A DNA stretch of 64,000 nucleotides from Pseudoalteromonas shioyasakiensis (GTDB taxonomy: Bacteria > Pseudomonadota > Gammaproteobacteria > Enterobacterales > Alteromonadaceae): contig NZ_JANIGL010000003.1 of NCBI RefSeq assembly GCF_024518675.1, positions 496,001 through 560,000 on the forward strand, written 5' to 3'. Of this stretch, positions 54,201 through 63,339 are shown one piece after another (within the stretch, counting starts at the first letter, position 1; each line of letters begins with the position of its first letter). A program made the position numbers and the translations under genes. Under the pieces are notes generated by a model, which saw only the letters and a list, made by a program, of their open reading frames with translations, ran no database searches and was not told where the DNA came from.

Positions 54201-55673
54201 CTAACTTAATAAATCGCTTAACGATGTTAAAGTTTGCTCATTTGCTTTATGTTCAATTATTAGTGCTTCGCGTCGTGCGAAGTCTACATTTAACTCAATG
54301 GCCACTTCATCTAACTGCCACTTTAAAACACAGCTATTAGCACCGCCGGTAACACTAAAATCACCGTTAAATGCAAGGTGCGAGTTACGAATCGCAATTA
54401 ATTTTAAAAGCCCTTGCACTACAGGCTTAGCTAATGAACCATCAATCACTGTAGCATCTAAATAAGGGCGGTTAATATCACGGCCCACATTAGTGCTAGC
54501 TAATAGGCCCATATCATTTTCACACGCAAACAACCCGCCATAATATACTTGTGGCACACCTGGAGCAAAGAACTGAATAGCTCTAGCAACAAGATAATCA
54601 AAATCATTTGCACCTAAGGCATTGTAGTAAGTGCAGTTTACCTGATATAAATCAACATTACTGGCGGCAGCCCCAGTTGCTTGGCGGCTCTGATTGTTAC
54701 TGTTTGTATGAATAGTCTCAACTAAATTATCGATTTGTGCTGCATCTAATAGCCCTGCTTTATCACCCATAGGCCCCGCATCAATAATTCCGATACCGTC
54801 ATGAGTATCAAGTACAGTTAAACAATTACGCGGTGAGATTGTTAACCATTGTACAAGTGCATCACTATTGTTAGTAAATAAGCTATGCAAAATTAGCGGT
54901 GGTAATGCAAAGTCATAAACCATGTTAACGCGTTTAGCGACTTCAACCTGCGTTTGATAGTGGCTGTGGATCTCAGCAATTGTTTCCATCCCAAGCTCAT
55001 TCGCCTGAGCTGAAAGTTTATCAAGATAATCAAATGTTTGGTCAAGCATGAAACAGTTAGTTCCCGCTTCTTTTATTGCATACCCTGCAGCATCTAGACG
55101 AATAATGTTGACGTTATTTTGCGAAAACTTTGTCAAAACATTATCTAAATACTCAACCCCAGCCGTAGACTTCACATTGATATCAATTTGGTTATCAGTA
55201 AATGTTGTCCAAAACTCATATGTTTCACCATTTTCACAGGTAATGGGTGTAAAACAACTCCCTGGACGTGGACGGTAGATTGCTTGCTGCTCTTGCTCAC
55301 TCATACCATCAGGAAAAACATCTTCTTTTGTTAAGAATAAGTCCCAATAAGCTGATTTATCGCCATTTTTTAATACATCGTTAAACTGAAAAGACTGCGC
55401 CGAGACATGATTAACAATCAAATCAGCCATCAAATCGTACCCTTCACCGAGTGCTTGAATGTCTTGCCAAGTACCAATACGCTCGTCAACAGCACTGTGG
55501 TCTATAGGGTCGAACCCCGCATCACTGCCATCAATAGGGTTATAAAAAGGTAATAAGTGCACCCCAGCAAAAACCCCTGCTAGTGGGCCATTTAGTAAAT
55601 CAGTTAAAGCGTTAATGTCTTTACCTGTTATTCGATCTGCGTAGGTGATCAGTTGAACTTTATTCTTCATCAT
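54201..55673 (-). CDS. Sucrose phosphorylase (GH13 family)
   Basis: 490 aa (or 489 from the second Met). It opens KVQLITYADRITG, the hallmark of GH13 subfamily 18, and the catalytic residues are Asp194 (IRLDAAGYA), Glu234 (TIAEIHSHY) and Asp292 (LDTHDGIG), two positions from those of the Bifidobacterium enzyme. It splits sucrose and phosphate into glucose-1-phosphate and fructose in the cytoplasm, saving ATP. It is transcribed away from the permease gene, and its operator lies 19 bp before the start. The fructose is handled by the fructokinase at 59.7 kb. Specificity for sucrose-6-phosphate is less likely because uptake is by an MFS permease. Confidence 0.92.
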   Translation of the reverse strand: MMKNKVQLITYADRITGKDINALTDLLNGPLAGVFAGVHLLPFYNPIDGSDAGFDPIDHSAVDERIGTWQDIQALGEGYDLMADLIVNHVSAQSFQFNDVLKNGDKSAYWDLFLTKEDVFPDGMSEQEQQAIYRPRPGSCFTPITCENGETYEFWTTFTDNQIDINVKSTAGVEYLDNVLTKFSQNNVNIIRLDAAGYAIKEAGTNCFMLDQTFDYLDKLSAQANELGMETIAEIHSHYQTQVEVAKRVNMVYDFALPPLILHSLFTNNSDALVQWLTISPRNCLTVLDTHDGIGIIDAGPMGDKAGLLDAAQIDNLVETIHTNSNNQSRQATGAAASNVDLYQVNCTYYNALGANDFDYLVARAIQFFAPGVPQVYYGGLFACENDMGLLASTNVGRDINRPYLDATVIDGSLAKPVVQGLLKLIAIRNSHLAFNGDFSVTGGANSCVLKWQLDEVAIELNVDFARREALIIEHKANEQTLTSLSDLLS

Positions 55674-55691
55674 GTGTAAATACCAAGTTGA

Positions 55692-55709
55692 ATCTTAATC
55701 GATTAAGAT
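55692..55709. promoter_or_regulatory. LacI operator between sucrose phosphorylase and permease
   Basis: ATCTTAATCGATTAAGAT, a perfect 18-bp palindrome with a central CG as in LacI-family sites. It lies 19 bp upstream of the phosphorylase start and 140 bp before the permease start in the shared divergent region. Confidence 0.8.
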
Positions 55710-55848
55710 ATATCTTTAACTAGGAAACCAATTTTTACAAGAAGTTTTTACAACTTTGATACAAAAACGGTGTGGTTAAACTATGATTTAATAATTAATT
55801 TATTGAGTTCATTAGAAAAATGCTTAACCACCTGACGAGGATATAAAG

Positions 55849-57078
55849 ATGAATAAAACGCACACACTCGTTAGCAATACTTCATTGCAACACATACGCT
55901 GGTTAACATATATGATGTTTTTTATGTTTGCCATGACCTCTGATGCCGTTGGCATGATCATTCCTGAGTTAATAAAAGAATTTAATTTAAGCATGACACA
56001 AGCAAGCGCATTTCATTATGCCCCTATGGCTTTAATCGCTTTAAGTGGCCTATTTCTGGGCTTTTTAGCAGACAGTTTTGGCCGTAAACAAACAATTATG
56101 TTGGGCTTATTTATTTTTTCTATAAGTTGCTTTTTGTTTGCAATTAGCAGCAGCTTCCTTATTTTCGTTATTCTTTTATGTTTAATTGGCTTAGCTATAG
56201 GACTTTTCAAAACAGGGGCTTTAGCGCTGCTCGGCGACATTTCACAAAGTAATAATGACCACACAAAAACCATGAATAAAGTTGAAGGGTTCTTTGGTAT
56301 AGGCGCAATAGTAGGCCCTGCCTTAGTGAGCTTCTTATTAACTCAGCAAGTCAGTTGGACCTACTTGTACATTATAGCTGGTGTTATGTGTTTAATACTT
56401 GCAGTACTGGCATGGCTTGCAGATTATCCCCCGGTTGCTAAAACCACAGCACAGCCCACTTCATTCGCCACCACTATGAAAATGGTAAAAAACCCTTATG
56501 CGCTGGGCTTTTCACTCGCGATTGCATTATATGTTGCAACCGAAGTTGCAATTTATGTCTGGATGCCGACTCTACTAGCAGACTACACCGGCTCTTGGAC
56601 TTTAATGGCAACTTATGCACTGACGATCTTCTTTATATTACGTGCCGCTGGTCGATTTATTGCTGTATGGCTGCTCAATCGCTTTAGCTGGCAAAGTGTC
56701 ATGGTTTGGTTAAGCTTGGGCATTGCTCTGTGTTATGTTGGCACGCTCATAGGTGGAGTAAATGCTGCAGTATTGTTATTACCTTTATCGGGATTGTTTA
56801 TGTCTATGGTTTACCCAACGCTTAACTCAAAAGGAATTTCATGCTTTGCCGTTCAACAGCACGGTGCAGTGGCTGGGGTTATTCTGTTTTTCACAGCTCT
56901 TTCAGCAGCTTTAGCCCCCTTATTTATGGGTATGATCAGTGATATGTTTGGCCATGTAAGATACGGATTTATCCTCGCGACCGGCTTTGCCGTGCTGCTA
57001 TTCCTAGCTATGCTATATAACTATTTTAAAGACCCTTCAGCAGCTGCTTTACATCAAATAAGCCCTATAGAAGAGTAA
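55849..57078 (+). CDS. MFS transporter, likely sucrose permease
   Basis: 409 aa with 12 predicted membrane segments. MFS motif A is present (GFLADSFGRKQTI, about residues 70-82). GAGGAT precedes the ATG. No phosphotransferase gene is nearby, so free sugar import through this carrier feeds the phosphorylase. Substrate by context only. Confidence 0.82.
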   Translation: MNKTHTLVSNTSLQHIRWLTYMMFFMFAMTSDAVGMIIPELIKEFNLSMTQASAFHYAPMALIALSGLFLGFLADSFGRKQTIMLGLFIFSISCFLFAISSSFLIFVILLCLIGLAIGLFKTGALALLGDISQSNNDHTKTMNKVEGFFGIGAIVGPALVSFLLTQQVSWTYLYIIAGVMCLILAVLAWLADYPPVAKTTAQPTSFATTMKMVKNPYALGFSLAIALYVATEVAIYVWMPTLLADYTGSWTLMATYALTIFFILRAAGRFIAVWLLNRFSWQSVMVWLSLGIALCYVGTLIGGVNAAVLLLPLSGLFMSMVYPTLNSKGISCFAVQQHGAVAGVILFFTALSAALAPLFMGMISDMFGHVRYGFILATGFAVLLFLAMLYNYFKDPSAAALHQISPIEE

Positions 57079-57182
57079 AAGGGATTTAAAAATATCAAAA
57101 AAATCTCTTTTAAAAACAATGTAAGTTTAAAAAAACAACTTAAAATGGCAAAAAAAAGTTGCTTAATGTAAAAACTTTGTTA

Positions 57183-57208
57183 TTTTTACTTAATCGATTA
57201 AGTAAAAA
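57183..57208 (+). promoter_or_regulatory. LacI operator upstream of the sucrose TonB receptor
   Basis: A perfect 26-bp palindrome whose central 14 bp, CTTAATCGATTAAG, are identical to the core of the site at 55692. It ends 38 bp before the receptor start. Confidence 0.82.
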
Positions 57209-57246
57209 ATAACAACCCACTGGGTGAGTAATCAACGAGGCATACC

Positions 57247-59643
57247 ATGACAACATACAACACATCACTATATTTACTTAGCTCACTTGCTCTTGCTGTA
57301 AGCCAAGGGCTCTATGCAGAAGAAGCACAGCAAGCTGATCAAGCCAGAAAAGGCTTAGAAACAATTGTCGTTACAGGGGTACCAAGACGCTCAACAATTA
57401 TGGAGTCTAGTGTATCGGTAAGCAGTGTATCTTTGAGCGAAATTGAAGTAGCAACGCCTCGCTCTACAGCAGAAGCATTTAGAATCATCCCAGGTGTTCG
57501 CTCTGAATCAACTGGTGGCGAAGGTAATGCTAATATCGCTGTTCGCGGTTTACCTGTCGCATCTGGTGGCGCTAAATTTTTACAATTACAGGAAGATGGC
57601 CTTCCTGTAATGCAGTTTGGTGATATTGCATTTGGTAATGCTGACATCTTCATGCGCCTAGACAGCACAGTACAAACTGTTGAGTCAATTCGAGGAGGTT
57701 CAGCATCAACAGCAGCCAGTGATGCCCCAGGCGGTATTATTAATCTTATATCAAAAACCGGCGAAGAAGAGTCTGGCAGTGTTGCAACTACGATTGGCCT
57801 TGATTACGACTCTTTAAGAACTGACTTTGAATATGGTACCTACTTAAACGATAGCGTGCGTTTTCATGTTGGTGGCTTTATTCGTCAAGGTGAAGGCCCT
57901 CGTGAAGCGGGTTACACAGCAAACAAAGGCGGCCAAATAAAAGCCAATATCACAAAAGAATTCGATACCGGTTATGTACGCCTTTACTACAAGCATTTAG
58001 ACGATCAAAGCATTGGCTATTTACCAATGCCTATGTACGCCGACGGCAGCTCAATAGAAGGGTTTGACGCCCAGTCAGATACACCACATTCTGCACAATT
58101 TTTATCAACGACTCGCCTTGATGGCAACAATCAGATCAGCCAAGGTGACATGCGCAATGGTATGAACCCGCAAGTAGATGCGGTTGGCTTTGAAGCTGTA
58201 TTTGACCTAGATAACGACTGGCGTATTGAAAATCGCTTTAGAAAATCATCTGTGAGCGGTAACTTTACTTCATTGATCCCTGCTGAAGTAGGCAACGCAA
58301 ACGATATTGCCGCCAGCATTGCAGGCTCAGGCGCTACGTTAAGTTATGCAACAGGTGGGGCGCAAGGACAAGCATTTACCGATGACCTTGCTATGCGCAT
58401 TCATACGTTTGATGTAACCATGAATGATTTCGGCTCTATTGTTAACGATTTAAAGCTTACAAAAGAGTTTGGCGAAGATACCAGCCTGACATTTGGTTAT
58501 TATGCATCAAGTCAAACTATAAGCATGTCATGGCTTTGGAATTCTTATCTGATGGAGCTTAAAGGTGATAACGCCGCTTTATTAGATGTTTACGCAGCAA
58601 ATGGTGATAGTTTTTCTGATAGCGGCTTATACGCTTATGGTACACCTTACTGGGGCAATTGCTGTCAACGTAACTACGATACCGACTACGAAACTCGCGC
58701 ACCGTATGTGGCTTTTTCTACCAAATTAGGTGATGTAAGTATTGATGCCAGCGCTCGCTATGATAGTGGTGAAGCAAGAGGTACTTACGCCGGTGCAGTG
58801 ACATCAACCGTTGATATGAACCGTGATGGTAGTATTTCAATTCCAGAACAAAATGTTGCAGGGATTGATATTAGTAACCCAAGCATCGTCAATTATGATT
58901 GGGACTACGCGTCTTACTCTGTAGGTGCAAACTATCAAATTGACCCAAGCCTAGCTGCATTTGCCCGTATAAGCCAAGGGGGGCGTGCAAACGCTGACCG
59001 CTTATTATTTGGTAAAGTCGCAGCTGATGGCTCTGTTGCTGATGAAGATGCCGTTGATGAAGTAAACCAGTATGAGTTTGGTGTTAAAAAACGTTTTGAT
59101 TCATTATCAGTTTTCGCAACCGCATTTTATGCTGAAACGGAAGAGCAAAACTTCGAAGCAACATCACAGAAATTTTTCGACCGTGAGTATGAAGCAAAAG
59201 GTATTGAGCTGGAATCAACTTACTTCTTAGATGCTTGGGATTTTCGCGGTAACCTAACCTGGACCGATGCTGAAATTGCTAAAGATGCATTAACTCCAGA
59301 GGTAGTAGGTAATACGCCTCGCCGCCAAGCAGATTTTATTTACTCACTAATGGCACGCTATAACTTTGATCAAGGCTCTGCAGGCTTAAGCTTTATTGGC
59401 ACAACCGATGCCTATGCCCAAGATAATAACGATCTGAAATTTGATGGCTATACCCAGGTCAACGGCTTTGTTAGCTACGACCTATCAGAAAACCTTAACC
59501 TTGCCTTTAATGTAAATAACCTATTCGACACGGTGGGGATTACTGAAGCTGAGGAAGGCAGTGTGCCAGAGAATAACATAATACGTGCTCGGGCAATCAA
59601 TGGCCGCACTACATCATTAACATTAAAGTACATGTTTAACTAG
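57247..59643 (+). CDS. TonB-dependent receptor of the sucrose locus
   Basis: 798 aa, GAGG before the ATG. A signal peptide (...AVSQGLYA) is followed by the TonB box ETIVVTG, a plug ([59 protein letters not shown]) and a 22-strand barrel ending TTSLTLKYMFN. It would carry sucrose or sucrose-containing oligosaccharides across the outer membrane. Operator directly upstream; fructokinase follows after 60 bp, so these two form an operon. Confidence 0.9.
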   Translation: MTTYNTSLYLLSSLALAVSQGLYAEEAQQADQARKGLETIVVTGVPRRSTIMESSVSVSSVSLSEIEVATPRSTAEAFRIIPGVRSESTGGEGNANIAVRGLPVASGGAKFLQLQEDGLPVMQFGDIAFGNADIFMRLDSTVQTVESIRGGSASTAASDAPGGIINLISKTGEEESGSVATTIGLDYDSLRTDFEYGTYLNDSVRFHVGGFIRQGEGPREAGYTANKGGQIKANITKEFDTGYVRLYYKHLDDQSIGYLPMPMYADGSSIEGFDAQSDTPHSAQFLSTTRLDGNNQISQGDMRNGMNPQVDAVGFEAVFDLDNDWRIENRFRKSSVSGNFTSLIPAEVGNANDIAASIAGSGATLSYATGGAQGQAFTDDLAMRIHTFDVTMNDFGSIVNDLKLTKEFGEDTSLTFGYYASSQTISMSWLWNSYLMELKGDNAALLDVYAANGDSFSDSGLYAYGTPYWGNCCQRNYDTDYETRAPYVAFSTKLGDVSIDASARYDSGEARGTYAGAVTSTVDMNRDGSISIPEQNVAGIDISNPSIVNYDWDYASYSVGANYQIDPSLAAFARISQGGRANADRLLFGKVAADGSVADEDAVDEVNQYEFGVKKRFDSLSVFATAFYAETEEQNFEATSQKFFDREYEAKGIELESTYFLDAWDFRGNLTWTDAEIAKDALTPEVVGNTPRRQADFIYSLMARYNFDQGSAGLSFIGTTDAYAQDNNDLKFDGYTQVNGFVSYDLSENLNLAFNVNNLFDTVGITEAEEGSVPENNIIRARAINGRTTSLTLKYMFN

Positions 59644-59703
59644 TTAAGCAGACCCTCCCTTTGTTTGTGCCCAGCTCTAGCTGGGCTTTTTAAGGTTTTA
59701 ATA

Positions 59704-60663
59704 ATGAACAAATTACTAAGCTTTGGTGAGTTACTTATTGATATGCTACCTCATGATAGTAAAAACTCAGCTTACTCCCCTATTCCAGGTGGTGCCCCTG
59801 CTAATGTCGCTGTTGGCTATGCAAAGCTAGGCGGTAACGCTACATTTTGTGGTGGCATGGGCGATGATAACTTTGCAGCTCAGTTAACTGATGCCTTAAC
59901 AGAATATAATGTAGCCACTGATTACTTATTTACAATTAAAGACTCGCAGACAGCGATGGTTATTGTCAGTTTAGATGAACAGGCAGAGCGTAGCTTTAAT
60001 TTTTATCGTCACGAGACTGCTGACCTATTGGTAAACGAACAGCACCTAGAACAAATACAATGGCAAGATTTCTCTGCCCTTCATTTTTGTTCGAATACCT
60101 TAACTGACTCACACGCAGCAAACACGACACTGAGCACTTTAAAGCACGCGCGCCAGCACGGTATGCTGACAAGTTTTGATGTGAACTTACGCTATAGCTT
60201 ATGGCAACAACCTGATGACATCGCTGCAACCGTTGAGCGATACTACAGTTCTTGCGACTTAATAAAGTTATCGCGCGATGAGCTAGAGTTTTTAGCCAAT
60301 CAACACGCTATTGAGCCAAATAGTTTTATTGAAAAGTTACTCAACTTAGGGGTAAAGCTTATTTTCATTACTGATGGGCCAAACCCAGCTAAAGCGATTA
60401 GCAGTGCATTTTCTATTGAGCAAAATGCCCCCACAATTACAGCGATAGATACAACAAGTGCTGGCGATGCATTTATTGCGGGTGTTTTATATTACTTTCA
60501 TCACTTTAATACCAAGCTGCCCGTCACAGAGCAAATTTGCAATGATAAAATTGTCGCACAAGCAATGGCATTTGGTTTACGTTGTGGGGCAAAAGCGTGC
60601 TTAAAAAAAGGTGCGTTCCCTGCACTTCCTTATCTTGAAGAAGTCCTTCACAACGAGTGTTGA
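59704..60663 (+). CDS. scrK: Fructokinase (PfkB/ribokinase family)
   Basis: 319 aa from ATG 59704 with AAGG eight bases upstream; an earlier in-frame start lies in the gap after the receptor and is unsupported. PfkB signatures: FGELLIDMLP, GGAPANVAVGYAKLGG (first signature) and DTTSAGDAFIAGVL (second, with the catalytic Asp). It phosphorylates the fructose released by sucrose phosphorylase. Symbol by context and family. Confidence 0.9.
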   Translation: MNKLLSFGELLIDMLPHDSKNSAYSPIPGGAPANVAVGYAKLGGNATFCGGMGDDNFAAQLTDALTEYNVATDYLFTIKDSQTAMVIVSLDEQAERSFNFYRHETADLLVNEQHLEQIQWQDFSALHFCSNTLTDSHAANTTLSTLKHARQHGMLTSFDVNLRYSLWQQPDDIAATVERYYSSCDLIKLSRDELEFLANQHAIEPNSFIEKLLNLGVKLIFITDGPNPAKAISSAFSIEQNAPTITAIDTTSAGDAFIAGVLYYFHHFNTKLPVTEQICNDKIVAQAMAFGLRCGAKACLKKGAFPALPYLEEVLHNEC

Positions 60664-60690
60664 AAATTCATACAAACCATGGATACAAAA

Positions 60691-60717
60691 AAGCGGGCAA
60701 TACCTAATTGCCCGCTT
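60691..60717 (-). terminator. Intrinsic terminator between fructokinase and the CstA-type gene
   Basis: An 11-bp perfect stem (AAGCGGGCAAT and its complement) with a 5-nt loop. On the minus strand it ends in six T, so it serves the CstA-type gene; the A-run on the plus side may let it also end the sucrose transcript. Confidence 0.88.
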
Positions 60718-60734
60718 GATTGAATCTCTACCCG

Positions 60735-62204
60735 TTAAGCTAACTGCTTTTTATGTTTTGTATGAACCACAGCCAACCCTATCAAGCCTACGACCGCAAC
60801 AACAGCACCAATTGGCTTACCTAAATCACTTGATAAGTTAAAGCCTATGGCCGCAGTCATAATGTACGAAAGTGTCACAGCTGAAGCGATAACTGCTGGA
60901 ACGCTTGCAATCCAATGGAACGCACCACGATCAAATAAGTACTTGGTTGCAAGCCAAAGTACGCTGGTCGATAACAACATATTTGAAAACGCGAAGTAAC
61001 GCCAAATCAGTGAGAAATCGAGTTTTGTCATAAAGAACGCTATTGTCAAAATAGGCACAGCTAACAATAAGCGGTTACGTAAACTTTGTGGAATATTAAA
61101 CGCATCAACCACCGTTAAGCGTAGAGAGCGAAACGCCGTGTCGCCTGAGGTAATTGGGAATACAGCCACGGCAATAATTGCCATAATTCCACCAAGAACA
61201 CCTAAGTAACTATTGGCGATGTGATTAACCACAAGCCCAGGACCACCGGTATCTAGCATTGCCTTTAAGCCTTCATAGCCTTCTGGGAAGGCCGCAATAC
61301 CCGCAAGTGCCCATACACAACCGACAATACCTTCACACATCATAGCGCCATAATATACTGGGCGTACGTACTTTTCGTTGGTTAAACAGCGCGCAATAAT
61401 AGGTGCTTGTGTTGAATGGAAGCCACTAATTGCACCACAGGTAATCGTAATGAACAATAAAGGCCAAGTTGGCAGTCCATCAGGGTTTGGTGATAAAAAA
61501 TCATGAGCGTGATCGGCTTCAAAGTAAGCTAAAAAGTCACCGGCAACGGGTAAGTGCGGTGCATTTAACAGTAATGACACAGCCACAGCTACTGTCATTA
61601 CAATCATTAATAGACCAAAAATAGGGTAAAATTTAGTGATGATTTTATCTATTGGTAGTAAGGTCGCTAAAAAGTAATACGCCAAAATAGCCAACACCCA
61701 AAAAGTATTATTTGCTAAAAACGTATCTTTAAATAAATCCAAATTACTCAACAGGCCCGCAGGGCTCATGATGAACACCACACCCACAAAAAACAGCAGC
61801 ATGGCAGTAAAAATTAGCATAAAGCCTTTAAATATCACGTTGTAATATTTACCTGCTATTTCAGGTAAGCTTTTGCCATCTTCTTTGATGCTCATTACAC
61901 CCGAGAAAAAATCATGTACGGCACCGCCTAAAACATTACCTAAAACAATCCAGACCAAGGCAACTGGCCCGTATAATGCACCAAGTATGGGACCAAAAAT
62001 GGGGCCCACACCGGCGATATTTAAAAACTGAATTAAAAATGCACGAACCGGGTGAATAGGCACATAATCAACGCCTTCACTGAATCGTGTTTGCGGTGTC
62101 GCGGCTTTTGGGTCCATACCCGCTTGTTTTTCTACAAATGGGCTATAAAACTTATATCCCAATATTAAAATAGTTAGACAGATAAAAAAGATTATCATTA
62201 GCAC
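60735..62204 (-). CDS. CstA-type carbon-starvation/pyruvate transporter (short form)
   Basis: 489 aa with about 13-14 membrane segments. CstA family marks: RAFLIQFLNIAGVGPIFGPILGALYGP, GNVLGGAVHDFFSGVMS and TCGAISGFHSTQAPIIARC, split for length. E. coli CstA has about 700 residues; this is the shorter marine form. Related proteins take up pyruvate or peptides under starvation. The start may be GTG 62204 or ATG 62198, both behind a weak GAGA. Not part of the sucrose operon by orientation. Confidence 0.86.
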   Translation of the reverse strand: MLMIIFFICLTILILGYKFYSPFVEKQAGMDPKAATPQTRFSEGVDYVPIHPVRAFLIQFLNIAGVGPIFGPILGALYGPVALVWIVLGNVLGGAVHDFFSGVMSIKEDGKSLPEIAGKYYNVIFKGFMLIFTAMLLFFVGVVFIMSPAGLLSNLDLFKDTFLANNTFWVLAILAYYFLATLLPIDKIITKFYPIFGLLMIVMTVAVAVSLLLNAPHLPVAGDFLAYFEADHAHDFLSPNPDGLPTWPLLFITITCGAISGFHSTQAPIIARCLTNEKYVRPVYYGAMMCEGIVGCVWALAGIAAFPEGYEGLKAMLDTGGPGLVVNHIANSYLGVLGGIMAIIAVAVFPITSGDTAFRSLRLTVVDAFNIPQSLRNRLLLAVPILTIAFFMTKLDFSLIWRYFAFSNMLLSTSVLWLATKYLFDRGAFHWIASVPAVIASAVTLSYIMTAAIGFNLSSDLGKPIGAVVAVVGLIGLAVVHTKHKKQLA

Positions 62205-62378
62205 GTTTCTCTTTTTGTATGAGTGATGTAGAGCGTGTTATCGGCCGCTCCGCCTTTCAATCCATGAATAATCGACGCACGTTAGCAGGGCTTGTGTGAA
62301 TGCACAATAAGACTATGTGATAAGAATGCAAATTACATAGGTACAAACCATTGTAGGGATTAAAAAATAGGCAATAAA

Positions 62379-62402
62379 AAAGCGGTTTTAAAAAACCGCT
62401 TT
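62379..62402 (-). terminator. Intrinsic terminator of the mannitol/PfkB operon
   Basis: An 11-bp perfect stem (AAAGCGGTTTT and its complement) with a 2-nt loop; on the minus strand it runs into TTTTTATT. It is 18 bp past the kinase stop. Confidence 0.88.
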
Positions 62403-62419
62403 CAAAAATAGCATTTGGA

Positions 62420-63337
62420 TCAAGCTGGATCCATAAACTCATTGATTTGTTGGTGACTCAATAATGGCGTAGCACCGTGACTTTCGGCCACCATAGCCCC
62501 CACGGCGCAGGCAAAATCTACACTGTATTGAGGGTTATCATTACTACAAAGCTGATATATCAGGGCTCCTAAAAACGAATCCCCCGCCCCTACTGTATCC
62601 ACAACGCTGATCAAGTACCCTGAGTTGTAATAATTAACACCTTTAATGGTCAGCAACGCACCGTGGCTTCCTTTTGTGACACACAAATAATCAGTGTTGG
62701 TTTGCTCAGCAATAAACGCGAGGTTTTGTTCAAGTGAGTGATACTTGCATCCCATCGCTTTTGCAATTTCATAAAGCTCATCATCATTGAGTTTTATGAA
62801 ATCAGCTTTGTTCATCAACTCAATTAGCGTGTTGAGTTGATAGTGTGGTGCCCGTAAATTAACATCAAATACTTTAAAGTTTGCCACTTCAAGTAATTGC
62901 TGCAAAGTAGCCAACGAAGGCGCGCTGCGACCAATTAAGCTACCGAATACAAATACATCATCGCTAGCGACTTTTTTAACCAAGGTATCTGTGAGCGCGA
63001 TGTTATCCCACGCCGTGTCAGCAACAATTTCATAGCTTGCACTGCCGCTACTATCAAGGGTCACTTCAACGGTACTCGTTGGCTTATCGTTATTTAGAGC
63101 AATGTAATCACAGCTCACTCCTCTTGCGGCTATTTCGCCTAGTAACTCTTTTCCAAGCGCATCATGGCCAACGGCACTAATCATGTCGGCTTTAATGCCC
63201 AAAGAGTTTATTCGTACACACATATTTAATGGCGCACCACCTAAACGTTTACCTGAATCAAAACAATCCCATAACACTTCGCCAAAGCAACTAATTGTTA
63301 ATTCACTCGCCACTTTTTGATTTATTAATACGCTCAT
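62420..63337 (-). CDS. PfkB-family sugar kinase, likely fructokinase of mannitol catabolism
   Basis: 305 aa. PfkB signatures: FGEVLWDCFDSGKRLGGAPLN, and DTVGAGDSFLGALIYQL with the catalytic Asp. It starts 2 bp after the mannitol dehydrogenase stop, so the pair is one operon. Mannitol dehydrogenase gives fructose, and this kinase would make fructose-6-phosphate. It is clearly different in sequence from the fructokinase at 59.7 kb, so the window has two fructose kinases for two sugar routes. Confidence 0.88.
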   Translation of the reverse strand: MSVLINQKVASELTISCFGEVLWDCFDSGKRLGGAPLNMCVRINSLGIKADMISAVGHDALGKELLGEIAARGVSCDYIALNNDKPTSTVEVTLDSSGSASYEIVADTAWDNIALTDTLVKKVASDDVFVFGSLIGRSAPSLATLQQLLEVANFKVFDVNLRAPHYQLNTLIELMNKADFIKLNDDELYEIAKAMGCKYHSLEQNLAFIAEQTNTDYLCVTKGSHGALLTIKGVNYYNSGYLISVVDTVGAGDSFLGALIYQLCSNDNPQYSVDFACAVGAMVAESHGATPLLSHQQINEFMDPA

Positions 63338-63339
63338 TT

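Noticed and set aside
62257-62442. 61-codon minus-strand frame between the PfkB kinase and the CstA-type gene
   Set aside because: It runs through the terminator hairpin and overlaps the kinase end; not coding.
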